From: Neomegalonema sp.
GTDB lineage: Bacteria > Pseudomonadota > Alphaproteobacteria > Rhodobacterales > Rhodobacteraceae
Assembly: GCF_028688855.1 (NCBI RefSeq)
Contig: NZ_JAQTXI010000026.1
Span: 1-47,902, forward strand
Length of the DNA: 47,902 nucleotides
Direction of reading: 5' to 3'
Below, one piece after another: positions 46,939-47,902 of this stretch (within the stretch, counting starts at the first letter, position 1; every line of letters starts with the position of its first letter). The translations under genes were made by a program, and so were the position numbers. The notes under the pieces were generated by a model, which saw only the letters and a list, made by a program, of their open reading frames with translations, made no database searches and was not told the origin of the DNA.

Positions 46939-47148
46939 TCAGGGAGTCCGGCGAGTGGGGAAGGACAGGCCGACCCCTATGCGCCTTTCTCCGCCGCGCG
47001 TCGAGGCCCGCCCGGCGCCCCGCCGCCCCCCGCCTGGCGCCCCGCCGCCCGATGTGACGCGAAAGCCGCGGATTTGCGCTTCGTCGAAGGCGGCCTCCGC
47101 GTCGGTCGCCCAAAGCTCCTGCTGAAGCTGCTCTGGCGTCCTGCGCAT
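46939..47148 (-). CDS. Small Arg/Gly-rich ORF directly upstream of the efflux gene
   Basis: The 69-residue frame starts MRRTPEQLQQELWATDAEA and turns into an Arg/Gly-rich tail (GGGAPGGGRRGAGR). ATG 47148 has GGAAGAGGAAG upstream, a good ribosome binding site, and the TGA ends 3 bp before the efflux ATG. That placement suggests a coupled small gene or leader peptide. I do not recognise a family. The first 30 residues look like real protein (amphipathic, acidic), whereas the tail could be low-complexity read-through. Moderate doubt that it is expressed. Confidence 0.45.
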   Translation of the reverse strand: MRRTPEQLQQELWATDAEAAFDEAQIRGFRVTSGGGAPGGGRRGAGRASTRGGERRIGVGLSFPTRRTP

Positions 47149-47220
47149 GAATCTTCCTCTTCCCTGCAAGGAGGGCGATCTCGCGAGAAGACTCCTGAAA
47201 CCGCAACCTGAGGAGGATTC

Positions 47221-47775
47221 TCAGGCGGCGCTTTCGGTCGAGGGGCTGAGGCGCTCCATCGGCAGGATCGCCCGGGCCACTCCGCCCCCGCCCTCGCGGC
47301 GCTCGACGATCAGGCGTCCGCCATGACGCTCCATCACCCGCAGAGCCGTCGGCAGGCCAAGCCCCATCCCTCCGTGACTGCGCGCATAGCTCTCGTCGCC
47401 GAGCGAAAAGGGCTTCATCAGCTGCTCGGCCACCGCCGGATCGACTCCCGGACCATCGTCCTCCACCCGGATCTCCAGGCCCTCGCGGGCGTAGCCCACC
47501 CAGAGCCGCACCTCGCCCCCCGAAGGCGTGAACTTCACCGCGTTGTCGATCAGCTTGCCCACCGCCTCCGCCAGAAGCCGCACGTCCACCCGGGCCCGAG
47601 GCAGGCCCTCCGCCAGATGGGTCCGGATCTCCACCCCCGCCCGCATCGCCGAAGGAGTCGCCGCGCGGGCCATGTCGGTCAGGAAATCGCCGAGACTCGT
47701 CTCCACCTCATGCAGGGGATCGGCGCCCGAATCCACCCGCACGAAGTGGATCACGCTGTTGATCAGCCCCAGAAG
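47221..47775 (-). pseudogene. Sensor histidine kinase, 5' part removed by an insertion sequence
   Basis: About 185 residues of the C-terminal half remain. The dimerisation part survives from LLGLINSVIHFV. The ATP-binding domain is intact: N box KLIDNAVKFTPSG near residue 84 of the fragment, G1 box VEDDGPGVD near 112, and G2 box SHGGMGLGLPTA near 137. The phospho-accepting His box and all sensor domains lie upstream of the break at about 47776, where IS sequence begins. The frame runs on a few codons into the IS (MCPAI), which could give a false start. Without the His box it cannot act as a normal kinase. The cognate regulator is not seen. Confidence 0.8.
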
Positions 47776-47902
47776 TATAGCGGGACACAAGGTTTGAGAA
47801 ATTGGGACACAAGGTTTGAGAAATTCGTCTTCCCTTGGCGATTGACGAAATCAGCACCATCAGAGTTCCCTGTTGCAACCTTGAATAGATATTCCCTGTC
47901 CC
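47776..47902. mobile_element. End of an insertion sequence (family uncertain, IS21-like pattern)
   Basis: At about 47776 the kinase gene stops abruptly and composition becomes AT-richer. Two tandem perfect 22-bp repeats follow at once (47782-47825), and TTCCCTGT recurs near 47867 and 47892. Multiple repeats near a terminus are typical of IS21-family elements, where they bind the transposase. No coding sequence of the element is within the window, so the family is a guess. The target duplication cannot be read because the other end is missing. Confidence 0.6.
47782..47825. repeat. Two tandem copies of a 22-bp repeat at the IS end
   Basis: The unit begins GGGACACAAGG and ends TTTGAGAAATT. Copies at 47782-47803 and 47804-47825 are identical. 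They start about 6 bp inside the kinase break point and probably mark transposase binding sites. Confidence 0.85.

Overview
The window comes from a GC-rich alphaproteobacterium, most likely of the Rhodobacterales. The evidence is very high GC at third codon positions, the glmU-glmS pair, a Liv-type uptake operon with CoA ligases, gatC-gatA, etfB-etfA and a ProVWX transporter. This placement rests on gene content and composition only. No tRNA or rRNA gene was seen.

Left part (1-7784): an accessory island inserted just downstream of glmS. It holds a large CRISPR array (36 complete 28-bp repeats plus a degenerate terminal repeat, spacers mostly 35-40 nt) that probably runs off the left edge. An AT-rich patch follows, and then a Tn7-like transposition module on the minus strand in the classical order tnsA-tnsB-tnsC-tniQ. 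All four tns genes are damaged. tnsA has lost its N-terminal half and its C-terminal domain. tnsB has a frameshift near its start. tnsC has two opposite frameshifts. tniQ is fused at its zinc-finger region to the C-terminal end of an IS transposase. The position matches attTn7, so this looks like a dead Tn7-like element that carries, or once used, a CRISPR array. No cas gene lies in the window; the array's orientation suggests that any cas genes sit further left.

Middle part (7785-25756): glmS and glmU (amino-sugar precursors for the cell wall). Then comes a plus-strand cluster of an atypical acyl-CoA-ligase-like protein, a Crp/Fnr regulator, a long-chain acyl-CoA ligase and a five-gene Liv-type ABC importer. 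A convergent AMACR-like enzyme and prpE follow. Together they suggest uptake and CoA activation of a carboxylic acid, with propionyl-CoA handling next to it. An orphan HPr-kinase-like P-loop protein follows.

Right part (25757-47902): housekeeping and catabolic genes. These are an M3 oligopeptidase, a divergent amaA/amaB-like pair (pipecolate and lysine breakdown), a ProXWV importer, DoxX, aminopeptidase N, a low-molecular-weight phosphatase, a secreted trypsin-like protease, a TauE-type exporter, gatCA, etfBA, a CPBP membrane protease with an overlapping ribbon-helix-helix gene, and an EmrB-type efflux pump behind a small ORF. The window ends in a histidine kinase gene cut by an insertion sequence, whose end carries two tandem 22-bp repeats.
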